A program made the position numbers and the translations under genes. Below are positions 18,333 through 26,767 of a DNA stretch of 64,000 nt, in pieces. Source of the stretch: Allostreptomyces psammosilenae (lineage in GTDB: Bacteria > Actinomycetota > Actinomycetes > Streptomycetales > Streptomycetaceae). Position 1 is the first letter of the stretch; the number at the start of each line of letters is the position of its first letter. The DNA is taken from the NCBI RefSeq assembly GCF_013407765.1, contig NZ_JACBZD010000002.1, positions 692,001 through 756,000 of the forward strand, given 5' to 3'. Below the pieces are notes generated by a model. That model worked only from the letters and a program-made list of their open reading frames with translations. It searched no databases and had not been told where the DNA came from.

Positions 18333-18983
18333 CGGGCGGCCAGTCCGTCCCGCTCGCTGCTCACTCAACCGACGACTCCGACGCCCGCGCGGGCCCGCCT
18401 GTGTGGTGGGCGCGACCACTCCGCGCGCGTCGGTCGAGGACTCGCACCGCGGCCCCGGCGGCCGGTGGCGGGAGACACCAACCGTCTCTCCACCGGTTAC
18501 CGGGGCCGCGGTGCGCTCGCACGCCCCCGCTCCCGTCGCCGGGACGCGTCCCGCGCCCTCTCCGCCCCGCGGCGGGCGGGCCCTCTCCGGCCGTTCCCGC
18601 CCCCCGTCCCGCCCCCCGCTGAGGCCCCGAAAGCGGACCCGCTTCGTGTGCGGGGAGTGTGTGATCGGACACACTGGGCGCTCCCCACCCTCCGCCCGCT
18701 CCGCTCCGCTCGCCTCCCGCACCCGCCCTGACCTGCGATTTCGCTCACCGGCCGGCGAACGGGCCGAGGCCGCCGCGACCGGCCCCGGGCCGGTGTGATG
18801 CGGAATTCTCGCGCTGTTCACGCCGTTGTGGCGAGTGCCAGGCACTCTGGGGAGTGATGAGGCGATTGTCCGTATCTGAGCGATCGGGTCCCGTGGACCG
18901 GATCGTCCTCACGGGCGGACCGTCGCCGCTGCTCCCGCGGCCACCGGGGTCGGGGGACGGGCGACAGGCAGGAGGTATGGGAC
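18333..18983. other. 651-bp intergenic region with a three-tier stem-loop
   Basis: No convincing gene on either strand; the reading frames here lack a start with ribosome-binding site and look like random GC-rich open frames. The region holds the stem-loop at 18443-18515 and a less GC-rich 3' part (18800-18860) that could carry a promoter for the next gene. Confidence 0.55.
18443..18515 (+). other. Large three-tier stem-loop downstream of the DUF3117 gene
   Basis: Three nested inverted repeats share one axis: 18443-18458 with 18500-18515 (16 bp perfect), 18462-18468 with 18490-18496 (7 bp), and 18472-18476 with 18484-18488 (5 bp), around a 7-base loop. There is no T-run after it. It may be a terminator, an mRNA 3' stabiliser or a structured RNA. 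Confidence 0.6.
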
Positions 18984-19241
18984 GTGTTCGCGGCATGCAC
19001 CACGCGGGGGGCCTCGATCCAGCTGGACGCCCCGCTGGTCTCTGACACGTCGCTGGCGCAGGTGACCCGGGCCGTCCGGTCCTTCCAGGACGACGGCAGC
19101 CTGCCCTCGACGGTGTACCTGATCTTCATCGACGGCAGCGACCAGTCCGTCCTCGCCCGGTGGCGACTGGACGGCAAGGGGTTCTGGGGGCCGGTACGGC
19201 CACCGGAACTCGCCCTCGGGGGTCTCTCGCTGGCTTCCTAG
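18984..19241 (+). CDS. Conserved-looking small protein (85 aa), function unknown
   Basis: GTG start with a strong ribosome-binding site (GGAGGT at 18971-18976). Third codon positions are strongly GC-biased. The product reads as a small alpha/beta domain (ASIQLDAPLVSDTSLAQ, TRAVRSFQDD, TVYLIFIDGSDQS, LARWRLDGKGFWGP) with no membrane segment. I do not recognise the family. A 17-bp perfect hairpin begins at its stop codon, so it appears monocistronic; the ECF sigma factor gene starts 300 bases later. Confidence 0.7.
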   Translation: MFAACTTRGASIQLDAPLVSDTSLAQVTRAVRSFQDDGSLPSTVYLIFIDGSDQSVLARWRLDGKGFWGPVRPPELALGGLSLAS

Positions 19242-19276
19242 GACGGGACGGACCACGCGGTGGTCCGTCCCGTCCT
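19240..19276 (+). terminator. Hairpin terminator overlapping the stop of the 85-aa gene
   Basis: A 17-bp perfect inverted repeat (19240-19256 and 19260-19276) with a 3-base loop begins inside the TAG stop codon. It separates the small gene from the sigma factor gene. Confidence 0.8.
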
Positions 19277-19539
19277 CCCGTTTGCGGGACCTACACCCCA
19301 CGGGACGTCCCGGGGCCACGGCCCCACACCGAGGCCCCCGGCATGGGCGCGCCTCGGGGTGGTCCCCCAGAAAACCCTGACCCCCACCCCCTCCCACCGA
19401 CCGATCAACCCCCGCTGACCTGCGAAGACGCCTCTCGGGGGGCCGGCGGGCGGGGGATCCGCCTTATGTCGTGCTGATGGGGCCGCCGGATATGGTAGGG
19501 ACCCCGCTGGAGCACCAGACCGAACGAGGAGGTGTGGCT

Positions 19540-20517
19540 ATGGGTGGTCACCGCGAAAGGCGCCTGTTCGGCCGCGACGCCGCCCGTACGCCGAAGCACG
19601 TGAAGAACTCCCCCCCTGCCGCCCGGGAAGCCGCCGGTTCCGACCGGTGGGACGCCGCCGCCACCACGCTCGCGCCCGCCGAGCGGCCCACGGCCGAGCC
19701 GGCCGCGGCAGCCGCCTCCGACGGCCGTGCGGGCCGGCAGGCCCAGCAGCGCCGGGTGACAGCAGGGTTCTCCACGGACTCGGCGGCGGAGAGCTGGACG
19801 CCGCCGTCGTGGGAGTCGATCGTCAGTACCCACAGCGCTCGGGTGTACCGCCTCGCCTACCGCCTGACCGGCAACCAGCACGACGCCGAGGACCTCACCC
19901 AGGAGGTCTTCGTCCGGGTGTTCCGCTCGCTGTCGACCTACACCCCCGGCACCTTCGAGGGCTGGCTGCACCGGATCACCACCAACCTGTTCCTCGACAT
20001 GGCCCGCCGCCGCCAGCGCATCCGCTTCGACGCGCTGGCCGACGACGCCGCCGAACGCCTGCCCAGCCGGGAGGCCGGGCCGGCCCAGGCCTACCACGAC
20101 AGCCACTTCGACGCCGACGTCCAGGAGGCCCTGGACACCCTGGCCCCGGAGTTCCGTGCGGCCGTGGTGCTGTGCGACATCGAGGGGCTGTCCTACGAGG
20201 AGATCGCCGCCACGCTCGGGGTGAAGCTCGGCACCGTCCGCAGCCGCATCCACCGTGGCCGCTCCCACCTGCGCAAGATGCTCCAGCACCGTTCCCCGGA
20301 CGCCCGCCAGAGCGCCGACGAGGCCGCCCTGGCGATGGCCGGCGTCGGGGTGGGCGGCGGGGCCGCCGACGGCGGCCTGGTGGCCTGGCCGGCGGTCGGC
20401 TCCGGCGGCACCGCCCACACCGCGACGGCCGGACTGCCCGGCCCGGCGCCCGGTGAGTCCGCACTGCCCGCCGCTGGGCGAGGAGGGCGAGTCCACGGGG
20501 CGGAGGGGACCAGGTGA
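19540..20517 (+). CDS. sigE: ECF sigma factor (mycobacterial SigE-like)
   Basis: 325 residues from the ATG at 19540, behind CGAGGAGG. A disordered ~85-residue N-terminus precedes sigma region 2 (about 90-160: [24 protein letters not shown], then [17 protein letters not shown]) and region 4 (about 205-260: [39 protein letters not shown]). The tail of ~50 residues is Gly/Ala-rich. The block sigma factor, anti-sigma factor, HtrA and TatB copies Rv1221-Rv1224 from recall, so the likely role is an envelope-stress response. This is not the CseBC-controlled SigE of S. coelicolor; the symbol follows the mycobacterial gene. It overlaps the anti-sigma start by 4 bases (GTGA). Confidence 0.9.
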   Translation: MGGHRERRLFGRDAARTPKHVKNSPPAAREAAGSDRWDAAATTLAPAERPTAEPAAAAASDGRAGRQAQQRRVTAGFSTDSAAESWTPPSWESIVSTHSARVYRLAYRLTGNQHDAEDLTQEVFVRVFRSLSTYTPGTFEGWLHRITTNLFLDMARRRQRIRFDALADDAAERLPSREAGPAQAYHDSHFDADVQEALDTLAPEFRAAVVLCDIEGLSYEEIAATLGVKLGTVRSRIHRGRSHLRKMLQHRSPDARQSADEAALAMAGVGVGGGAADGGLVAWPAVGSGGTAHTATAGLPGPAPGESALPAAGRGGRVHGAEGTR

Positions 20518-21686
20518 GCCGCTGGGCGGAGGAGGCGCTGGGGGCCGACGACGCTCGGCATCCCTCCGGCTCCGCCCCCACCGCCGCGCGCCCAGCGGGC
20601 GTGCCGGCGGGTGCCGAGGTGCGCCAGTGCGCGGTGGACGTCACGGTCCAGGTGGCCGGGATGTCCTCCAACGGACACCTCGGTGACCGGCTCTCCGCCT
20701 TCGTGGACGGCGAGCTCCAGCACGGTGCTCGGGAACGCGTGCTCGCCCACCTGGCCGGCTGCGAGGCCTGCCGCGCGGAGGCGGACGGCCTGCGCCGCAC
20801 CAAGGCCGCGCTCGACGCCCTGGTGCCCGAGCTCCCCTCCGACAGCCTGATGGAACGCCTGCTGGGGCTCGCCGGGCCCGGCGGCGGGCGCCCGCTCGGC
20901 GGCGGCCCCACCGCGCCGCTGGGCGTCGCCGACCAGCAGCCCGACGACCACCACCCCGGCCCGGCGGACCGCTCGGACCCGGCCGGCGGCGGAGCGCCGT
21001 CGGACGCCGACCGGGAAGGCGCCCGACGCCGCCCCGACGGCCCGGCGGGCACCGACCGCACGGAGGCCCTCGACCAGTCCGACCGGCCCGACCGGCGGTT
21101 CGGCAGGGACGGGTCGGAGCGGCCCGGAGGCCCAGGGCGCGCCGAGCGCGGTCGCGGGCAGTCCGGCGGGGCGACGGTGCTGCCGTTCCCCCCGCTGCGT
21201 CCGCGCCCCGCCGCGGCCGCCGCCGCACGCGGCCACCGCCTGGCGATGGCGGCCGCCGGAGCCGTCTCGGCCGCGGCCGTCGCCATCGGCGGCCTGACCA
21301 CCGGGATGCTGCCGAGCGTGGCGCTGGAACGGCCGCTGTCCGACCAGGGCGGCGCCACGGCCAGGACCGGCGGGAACGCGTTGACCGGCGGATCGGGCAC
21401 GGGCTTCGGCGGGACGCCCCCGCTGCTGCCGAGCGCCTCGATCGCGGGGCAGTCCGACTCGGGAAGCACCACCAGCCAGCTGTCCGGCTACGGGAGCTAC
21501 CTGTCCGGCGGGGCGTACGGGTACCGCACACTGCCCGCCCTCGCCGAGCGGACGGCCGCACTCTCCGGCGCCGCGGACGGCTTCGTGGACGTCTCGGAAC
21601 GGGTCAAGCGCTCGCTCAACGGCTGGGCACCCCTCGGCCTCGGTGCGGAGACCGTCCCGGAGCTGGGCGGGCCCGGGCTGGAGTAG
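20514..21686 (+). CDS. rseA: Zinc-type (ZAS) membrane anti-sigma factor, RseA-like
   Basis: 390 residues from the GTG that overlaps the sigma-gene stop; a second possible start is the ATG at 20661 (residue 50). The anti-sigma domain [15 protein letters not shown]...HLAGCEAC gives His55, His79, Cys83 and Cys86, the H-x24-H-x3-C-x2-C zinc pattern. After a long charged, low-complexity linker comes one membrane segment at about 241-265 ([19 protein letters not shown]). The cytoplasmic N-terminus would hold the sigma factor, and release could involve redox change or proteolysis. The linker is unusually long compared with mycobacterial RseA. Confidence 0.85.
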   Translation: MSRWAEEALGADDARHPSGSAPTAARPAGVPAGAEVRQCAVDVTVQVAGMSSNGHLGDRLSAFVDGELQHGARERVLAHLAGCEACRAEADGLRRTKAALDALVPELPSDSLMERLLGLAGPGGGRPLGGGPTAPLGVADQQPDDHHPGPADRSDPAGGGAPSDADREGARRRPDGPAGTDRTEALDQSDRPDRRFGRDGSERPGGPGRAERGRGQSGGATVLPFPPLRPRPAAAAAARGHRLAMAAAGAVSAAAVAIGGLTTGMLPSVALERPLSDQGGATARTGGNALTGGSGTGFGGTPPLLPSASIAGQSDSGSTTSQLSGYGSYLSGGAYGYRTLPALAERTAALSGAADGFVDVSERVKRSLNGWAPLGLGAETVPELGGPGLE

Positions 21687-21845
21687 CGGTCCCGGGCTGA
21701 GGTGGCGGCCCTGGCTGGTACAGCGGCCTGGGCGAACGGGAGTCGAGAAGGGACGGGAGAACGGCGGAGGGACCGGCCGCGGCAACACGCACGGACGGTC
21801 CCTCCACCGGGCTCCCGTCCTTTTGCGTGGGCGTGGGCCCGGCCC

Positions 21846-22183
21846 CGTCCACTCTCAAGTGCTCAGCCCTTGCCCATTCCCGAGTGCCGGCCCCTGTCTG
21901 TTTTCAGTCCCGTCCTGCCTGTCCTCCAGTGGCTGCTCCGCCTGTTCTCAAGTGCCCGCCCCTGCCCGTTTTCAAGTGGCGCCCCGCCCGTTCTCAAGTG
22001 GCCAGGCTGTCCCCGGAGGGCGTTCGCCAGTGCCCCCAGGCCCTGCCCACCCGTTCCGCAGTGCCCAGGCCCTGCCCACCCGTTCCGGCAGCGCCCCAGG
22101 CCCTGCCCGCCCGTTCCCCACTGCCCAGGCTCCGCCCGCCCGTTCCGCAGTGCCGGAGCCTGCCCAATTCCGCCCAATTCCCA
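21846..22183. repeat. Degenerate tandem array, about twelve 22-31 bp units
   Basis: Successive units share the core GTTCNCAAGTG or GTTCCGCAGTG followed by a C/G-rich CCCNGGCCCTGCC segment, for example near 21950, 21965, 21988, 22050 and 22080. Copies at the 3' end are most alike (29-31 bp); those at the 5' end are decayed. Confidence 0.75.
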
Positions 22184-22184
22184 G

Positions 22185-22201
22185 TCATGATGTGTTCATG
22201 A
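22185..22201. promoter_or_regulatory. TCATGA direct repeat with 11-bp period
   Basis: The palindrome TCATGA occurs at 22185-22190 and again at 22196-22201, one helical turn apart, in a locally AT-richer patch. It could be an operator or a remnant of the neighbouring repeat. Confidence 0.3.
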
Positions 22202-22276
22202 CGTATTTCTCCCCGTACTACCCCCTTGGGGGGAAATGGGCCCCCGGGTTCAGGATCCCAGGCGATGGACATGCGG

Positions 22277-22310
22277 CGCAGCCCCGTCGAACGATCTGTG
22301 GACAACTCCG
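22277..22310 (+). repeat. Partial copy of the DnaA-box element
   Basis: CGCAGCCCC, a 10-base spacer and CTGTGGACAACTCCG match block 2 of the complete element at 22627. It contains TGTGGACAA (22297-22305), the complement of the streptomycete DnaA-box consensus TTGTCCACA. Confidence 0.6.
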
Positions 22311-22557
22311 GGCATGCCCATGGCAGAGAGGACGCCTGCGCCAGGGAATCAAGCACGCATGCACTGGACAACGGGATCGGGAAGCTGCCCGGACTTCCCG
22401 GGCTGAGGAGGTAGCGAATCTGGAACCAGACAGGTGGCCACCAGCGTCGGGGCAGGGTGGGTGAGGCTTGTGAGGGCAGGGGCGTCACCGACGGGTTCCG
22501 CGCCATGGGCGGGCGTCGCTTGTGCACCATCAGCCCCAGGAGCAACAGCATCCCCGA

Positions 22558-22662
22558 TGGCAACACCTGTAGGGGGCCCGAAGGGGGACCCCCTTCTTTC
22601 AACGATGGCATGGGGTGGGGGGCCTTCGCAGCCCCCCAGATTCCGCCTGTGGATAACTTCCG
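22558..22662 (+). repeat. Two-block dispersed element with DnaA box, copy A
   Basis: Block 1 (22558-22594) is a TGGCAACACC head plus a G5-C/C5-G palindromic run; block 2 (22627-22662) is CGCAGCCCCCCA...CTGTGGATAACTTCCG. The same two blocks, at the same distance but with an unrelated 32-base centre, occur inverted at 38889-38990. TGTGGATAA (22648-22656) is a DnaA-box 9-mer. Confidence 0.8.
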
Positions 22663-22923
22663 CCCCGCGCGGCGGCTGGGGTGGGGGCGATGGTGGCCGG
22701 CCGGTCGAGGGCGGCCCGCGGGGCGGGCCCGCCGGGGTGGGATGTTGGGCGTTCGGGCACGCGGGGGTGGCTTTCCGCAGTCTCGTACGCTGTGCCGTAC
22801 GCGTGCACGATTTCCGTGGTTCGCGGTGAGTCACTGCCCTCACCGCCCCTCGGCCCGCGGCGGCCGGGTGGATCAGCGGGCAGGGAACCAGAACGGCGAC
22901 GGCCGGGGGAGATAGGGACGGAC

Positions 22924-25032
22924 ATGGCCCAGGAAGAGCGCGGCGCCGGTCGCTGGTGGAACCGTCGCAAGGGCACGGAGACCCCGCAGGACGCGGTGCC
23001 GACCGGCGGACTGCCGACCGGCGGCCTCCCCACGGGGCCGGCGACGCCGGTGGGCCCGCACGCCGGGCACTCCGGCGGCGCGGCACCCGGTGGCGCGCCG
23101 GATCCGCGCTGGACGCCGGCCACCCACGGGCCGGCGCGGAGCGAGGGCGCCACGGCCCCGTCGCAGCAGCCCTCCGCACCCGCCGCACAGGAGCCCGTCG
23201 CCCCGCCGTCGGCCGCCCCGTCGTCCGCCGCGCGGCCGGGGCATGACGACACCGCGCAGACGGCCGCTCCCAACCCCGTGGACCCCGCCTCCGCCCCGGC
23301 CTCCTCCTCCGCCGCCCCAGCCCCCTCCGGGCCGGACGCGGCGGCCGAGCCGCGCGAAGCCGTGGAGGGGACCTCCGCCGGCTCGTCCTCCGCCGGTGCG
23401 GACGACCCCACCGCCCAGGACCCCTGGGCGCACACCCGGCACCACGCCTCGACGACCACCACGGGCGCCTGGGCCACTCCCGGGGCGCGCCGCCCGCTGC
23501 CGCTCGGCGGCTCCAAGGACACCCCGCCGTACGGCCTGCCGGCCACCCCCGAGGCCCCCGGCGGCAACCAGGCGTTCCCCCCGCCCGGGGGCTACGGCGG
23601 CGCCCCGGGCGCCGCGCCCGCCCCCTACGGTCCGCCGGCCGCCGGGCCCGGACCCGCGCCGCAGGGCGCGCCGGGGCCGCACGGCGCCCCGCCCGCGGGC
23701 CACGGCGCCCCGCACCCCGGCCACAACGGACCCCACCCGGGCCACAGCGGCCCGCACCCCCTGCCGGCCCGCCCGGCCCCCTACCCGTACCCCCCGGCGG
23801 CCCCGGGCGGGCCCGGAGGGCCGGGAGGCCCGCACCCGATGCCGGGCCCGGCGGGCCGCCCCTACCACCCCCTGGACGCCGCCCTCGCCGTGCCGTACGC
23901 CGCGCCCACCCCGCGCGGCGGCGGTCAGGTCTCCCGCCGTTCCGCGGTCGTCATCGCGCTGGCGCTCTCCCTGGTCACCGGCCTGGCGGGGGGCTTCGCC
24001 GGCGCGACGATGGCCGGTGACGACGCGCCGCCGGTGCACCTGGCCCAGCAGGGCTCCGGCGCCGGCGAGGAGCGCGCCGCTGACTCGGTGGGCGGGATAG
24101 CCCAGCGCGTGCTGCCCGGCGTGGTCTACATCTCGGTGCGGGACTCCCAGGGCGAGGGCAGCGGCACCGGCTTCGTGCTGGACACCGAGGGCCACATCCT
24201 CACCAACAACCACGTGGTCGGCGGGGCGGCCTCCGGTGGCGAGATCTCGGTCACCTTCGACGGCGGCCAGACCGTCGAGGCGGAGGTGGTCGGCGCGGAC
24301 GCGGGCTACGACCTCGCGGTGATCCGGGTCTCCAACGTGCACGGCCTCACCCCGCTGCCGCTCGGCGACTCCGAGGAGGTGGCGGTCGGCGACCCGGTGA
24401 TCGCCATCGGCGCGCCCTTCGGCCTCCAGGGCACCGTCACGTCCGGCATCATCAGCGCCGTCGACCGTCCGGTGACCGCCGGTGGGGAGACCGACCCGTC
24501 CGACGTGTCCTACGTCAACGCGCTGCAGACCGACGCCCCGATCAACCCCGGCAACTCCGGCGGGCCGCTGGTCAACGCGGCGGGCCAGGTCGTGGGCATC
24601 AACACCGCCATCCGCTCCGCCGGCGGCGGCCTGGATCCGTACGGCAACAGCGAGGCCGGCTCGATCGGCCTGGGCTTCGCGATCCCGGTCAACGAGGCCC
24701 GGAGGGTCGCCGAGCAGCTGATCAACGACGGCCACGCGGTGCACCCGGTGATCGGCGTGGTGCTCGACATGGGCTACACCGGAAACGGCGCGCGGATCCT
24801 GGACGGCACCTCCTCCGAGGGCGGCGAGCCGATCACCCCCGGCGGCCCCGGCGACCAGGCCGGCCTGCAGCCGGGCGACGTGATCACGGCGGTGGCGGGT
24901 GAGGCGGTCGCCTCGGGCGACGAGCTGATCGTCCGCATCCGCAGCCACGAACCGGGGGACGTGGTGGAGTTCACGGTCCAGCGCGACGGGGAGGAGCTGC
25001 GGCTGCCCGTCACCCTGGGTTCCAGCTCCTGA
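22924..25032 (+). CDS. htrA: HtrA/DegP-like membrane serine protease with PDZ domain
   Basis: 702 residues. Residues 1-335 are a low-complexity Pro/Gly/Ala/His-rich cytoplasmic region. One membrane anchor lies at about 339-362 (AVVIALALSLVTGLAGGFAG). The trypsin-like domain has the full triad: His430 in NNHVV, Asp463 in GYDLAVI and Ser545 in GNSGGPL, with AIGAPFGLQGTVTSGIIS between. A single PDZ domain (about 600-700: GDQAGLQPGDVITAVAGEAV) ends the protein. It would degrade or refold misfolded proteins outside the membrane. It lies in the SigE-RseA-HtrA-TatB order of mycobacteria. Confidence 0.94.
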   Translation: MAQEERGAGRWWNRRKGTETPQDAVPTGGLPTGGLPTGPATPVGPHAGHSGGAAPGGAPDPRWTPATHGPARSEGATAPSQQPSAPAAQEPVAPPSAAPSSAARPGHDDTAQTAAPNPVDPASAPASSSAAPAPSGPDAAAEPREAVEGTSAGSSSAGADDPTAQDPWAHTRHHASTTTTGAWATPGARRPLPLGGSKDTPPYGLPATPEAPGGNQAFPPPGGYGGAPGAAPAPYGPPAAGPGPAPQGAPGPHGAPPAGHGAPHPGHNGPHPGHSGPHPLPARPAPYPYPPAAPGGPGGPGGPHPMPGPAGRPYHPLDAALAVPYAAPTPRGGGQVSRRSAVVIALALSLVTGLAGGFAGATMAGDDAPPVHLAQQGSGAGEERAADSVGGIAQRVLPGVVYISVRDSQGEGSGTGFVLDTEGHILTNNHVVGGAASGGEISVTFDGGQTVEAEVVGADAGYDLAVIRVSNVHGLTPLPLGDSEEVAVGDPVIAIGAPFGLQGTVTSGIISAVDRPVTAGGETDPSDVSYVNALQTDAPINPGNSGGPLVNAAGQVVGINTAIRSAGGGLDPYGNSEAGSIGLGFAIPVNEARRVAEQLINDGHAVHPVIGVVLDMGYTGNGARILDGTSSEGGEPITPGGPGDQAGLQPGDVITAVAGEAVASGDELIVRIRSHEPGDVVEFTVQRDGEELRLPVTLGSSS

Positions 25033-25258
25033 CGGCCGTGCGTCACCCGGGCGCCGTCCGCCGTCCGCCCGGCCGGTGTGGCATGCGTCCCACCGGGCCG
25101 ACGGGTGCCTCGGGGGCCCGTCGCCGGCCCGGCGGGCGGGCCGGCGACGGACTGATCGGGGCAGGACATGTTCCATGTGCCATGCCGCGGTTTACGCTGA
25201 GGCGAGTACAACCGTCCGGCCCGCGCCCGCCCGGATACGCCGCACCCAGGGAGCTGAC

Positions 25259-25735
25259 GTGCTCGACATCGGTCTGCTAGAGATGGTCGCGCTCGGCGTG
25301 CTGGCCATCGTCATCTTCGGGCCCGAACGGCTGCCCAAGGTGATATCGGAGGTCGCCCGCTTCATCCGCCGGGTGCGGGCCTTCTCCGACAGCGCCCGCG
25401 AGGACATCCGCCGGGAGCTGGGCCCGGAGTTCAAGGACTTCGAGTTCGAGGACCTCAACCCGCGCACGTTCGTCCGCAAGAACCTGCTGGAGCCCGCCGA
25501 CGTGGACCTGCGGGAGATCCGCGAGCTGGGCAGCTCGCTGCGCGACGACATCGAGGAGAGCGTCACCGGTGTCGCCAAGGCGAGCCCGACGACGTCCGCG
25601 GCCGGCGGCGGGAAGACCGTGCTGACCAAGGGCGGCGGCGCCACCGGTGCGGCCGGCTCGGCCGGCGCCGGCTCGGGCGAGGTCAGCCTGGTCAAGCCCG
25701 GCGAGCGCCCGCCGTTCGACGTCGACGCCACCTGA
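25259..25735 (+). CDS. tatB: Twin-arginine translocase subunit TatB
   Basis: 158 residues from a GTG at 25259 behind AGGGAG. The start MLDIGLLEMVALGVLAIVIFG-PERLPKV is the TatB membrane helix and hinge (residues 1-22 then FGPERLP), followed by an amphipathic helix (ISEVARFIRRVRAFSDSA) and a Gly/Ala/Thr-rich tail. TatB recognises twin-arginine signal peptides with TatC; no tatA or tatC gene is in the window. Position directly after htrA matches Rv1224 from recall. Reading frames extending upstream of the GTG are not conserved-looking. Confidence 0.93.
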   Translation: MLDIGLLEMVALGVLAIVIFGPERLPKVISEVARFIRRVRAFSDSAREDIRRELGPEFKDFEFEDLNPRTFVRKNLLEPADVDLREIRELGSSLRDDIEESVTGVAKASPTTSAAGGGKTVLTKGGGATGAAGSAGAGSGEVSLVKPGERPPFDVDAT

Positions 25736-25814
25736 CGGCCGTCCGTACCCGACGGCCGTCCGTCGGGCGGCCGTACCCCCATCTCCTACCGGACCGCCTC
25801 CCCGGCCGCATGCC

Positions 25815-25862
25815 GAGCCGCCGGTAACGAGTAATAAAAGGGGCAAAGAGCACCATATTTCC
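25815..25862. promoter_or_regulatory. AT-rich leader upstream of the 216-aa gene
   Basis: A 45-base stretch including GAGTAATAAAAGGGGC and CACCATATTTCC contrasts with the surrounding ~75% GC. It lies 120-165 bases before the ATG at 25982. No -35/-10 pair stands out. Confidence 0.35.
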
Positions 25863-25981
25863 GCCATCCCCGCGCCGAGCCGTCGCCGGTGCGCCAGGAT
25901 GTTCTCCGAAGGCGAGAGTTACCGGTCCTGGCCGCCGTGCGGCACGAGGGGGGACCGGCAATCGACAAGGAGGCGCCGCGG

Positions 25982-26632
25982 ATGGACACCACGAGTCGTG
26001 CGGAGGCGGCCTCGGCCGCATCGGCGACCGCGGGCCGGATCGACACGTTCCTGAGTGCGGACTTCCCCTGGTACGGGCTGGACGAGGGGTGGACCGGCGC
26101 GCGCTGGCTCGGCCCCCTCGGCGTCATCAGCGGCGGCACCGTCGAGCACGGCACCCTCGGCCACGGCGACCGCCCCTCCCGCCTCCTGGAGGAGCAGCAC
26201 AGCCGCCGCTTCGTGTGCGTGGTGACCCTGGCGCGCCGCCCGCTGCGCCGCACCACCGACGGCACCGGCACCCTGGAGGCCACCTCCGTCGGCTCCGCCG
26301 CCTGGCTGGCCGGCTCCGGCCTGCTGTCGTGCACCTGGCCGGGCCAGCTGGACCGCTCGCTGCGCCAGGACTGGCTGGACCAGCAGAGCACCCTCGCCTG
26401 GGAGCTCTCCGACGACCTCACCGGCCCCGCCTGGTCGACGCTGACCCTTCCGGTGGGGGGCGTGCCGCAGCCCTTCCACTACCGGGAGTCGGACTACGGC
26501 TGGGTGCTGGCCGGCGAGGGGCCGGGGGTGCACCTCGGGGCCTACGGCCGCGGGGTGAGCGCCTACGGCCTCGGCTTCGCCGTCCGGGGCGACCTTTCCG
26601 AATACCGCGAGCAGGGCCCCGCCACGGCGTGA
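25982..26632 (+). CDS. Hypothetical protein (216 aa), streptomycete type
   Basis: ATG at 25982 with a strong ribosome-binding site (AAGGAGGC). The 216-residue product has no signal peptide, membrane segment or catalytic motif I recognise; it reads as a soluble, Trp/Gly-rich alpha/beta protein (WYGLDEGWTGARWLGPLG, FVCVVTLARRPLRR, YGWVLAGEGPGVHLGAYGRG). The leader region 25806-25865 is conspicuously AT-rich for this genome and probably holds the promoter. It is convergent with mrp. Confidence 0.75.
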   Translation: MDTTSRAEAASAASATAGRIDTFLSADFPWYGLDEGWTGARWLGPLGVISGGTVEHGTLGHGDRPSRLLEEQHSRRFVCVVTLARRPLRRTTDGTGTLEATSVGSAAWLAGSGLLSCTWPGQLDRSLRQDWLDQQSTLAWELSDDLTGPAWSTLTLPVGGVPQPFHYRESDYGWVLAGEGPGVHLGAYGRGVSAYGLGFAVRGDLSEYREQGPATA

Positions 26633-26719
26633 CGAGGCCCTGCTGGGAGCGGGGGAACGGGGCGGCCGCGGCCGCCCGAGGGGGCTGCCCGGGGCCTGAC
26701 GGCGCCGGGGGCCCCGCGG

Positions 26720-26766
26720 GCTTCCGGGGCGGGCCCCGGAAGCTTCAGCTGGCGCTCCGGAGCGCC
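26720..26766. terminator. Paired hairpins between convergent genes
   Basis: An 11-bp stem (26720-26730 with 26733-26743) is followed by an 8-bp palindrome GGCGCTCC/GGAGCGCC (26751-26766). They lie just before the mrp stop and can terminate either strand. Confidence 0.6.
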
Positions 26767-26767
26767 C

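Larger units (their letters stand above)
21687..22923. other. 1.24-kb intergenic region: tandem repeats and DnaA-box elements, no gene
   Basis: The longest gene-free stretch of the window. Open frames exist but have no ribosome-binding sites or normal codon bias. In order it holds a degenerate tandem array (21846-22183), a TCATGA direct repeat (22185-22201), a partial DnaA-box element (22277-22310), a complete DnaA-box element (22558-22662) and a less GC-rich stretch near 22780-22830 that may contain the htrA promoter. Confidence 0.6.

Noticed and set aside
18295-18845. Candidate genes in the gap after the DUF3117 gene
   Set aside because: Open frames are Arg/Pro/Ala-rich in several frames at once, without ribosome-binding sites, and span the stem-loop.
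21863-22177. Repeated minus-strand peptide (GTGGQGLG and LENG patterns) that looks like a repeat protein
   Set aside because: It is simply the translation of the degenerate tandem array; no ribosome-binding site, unusual codon use, and other frames are also open.
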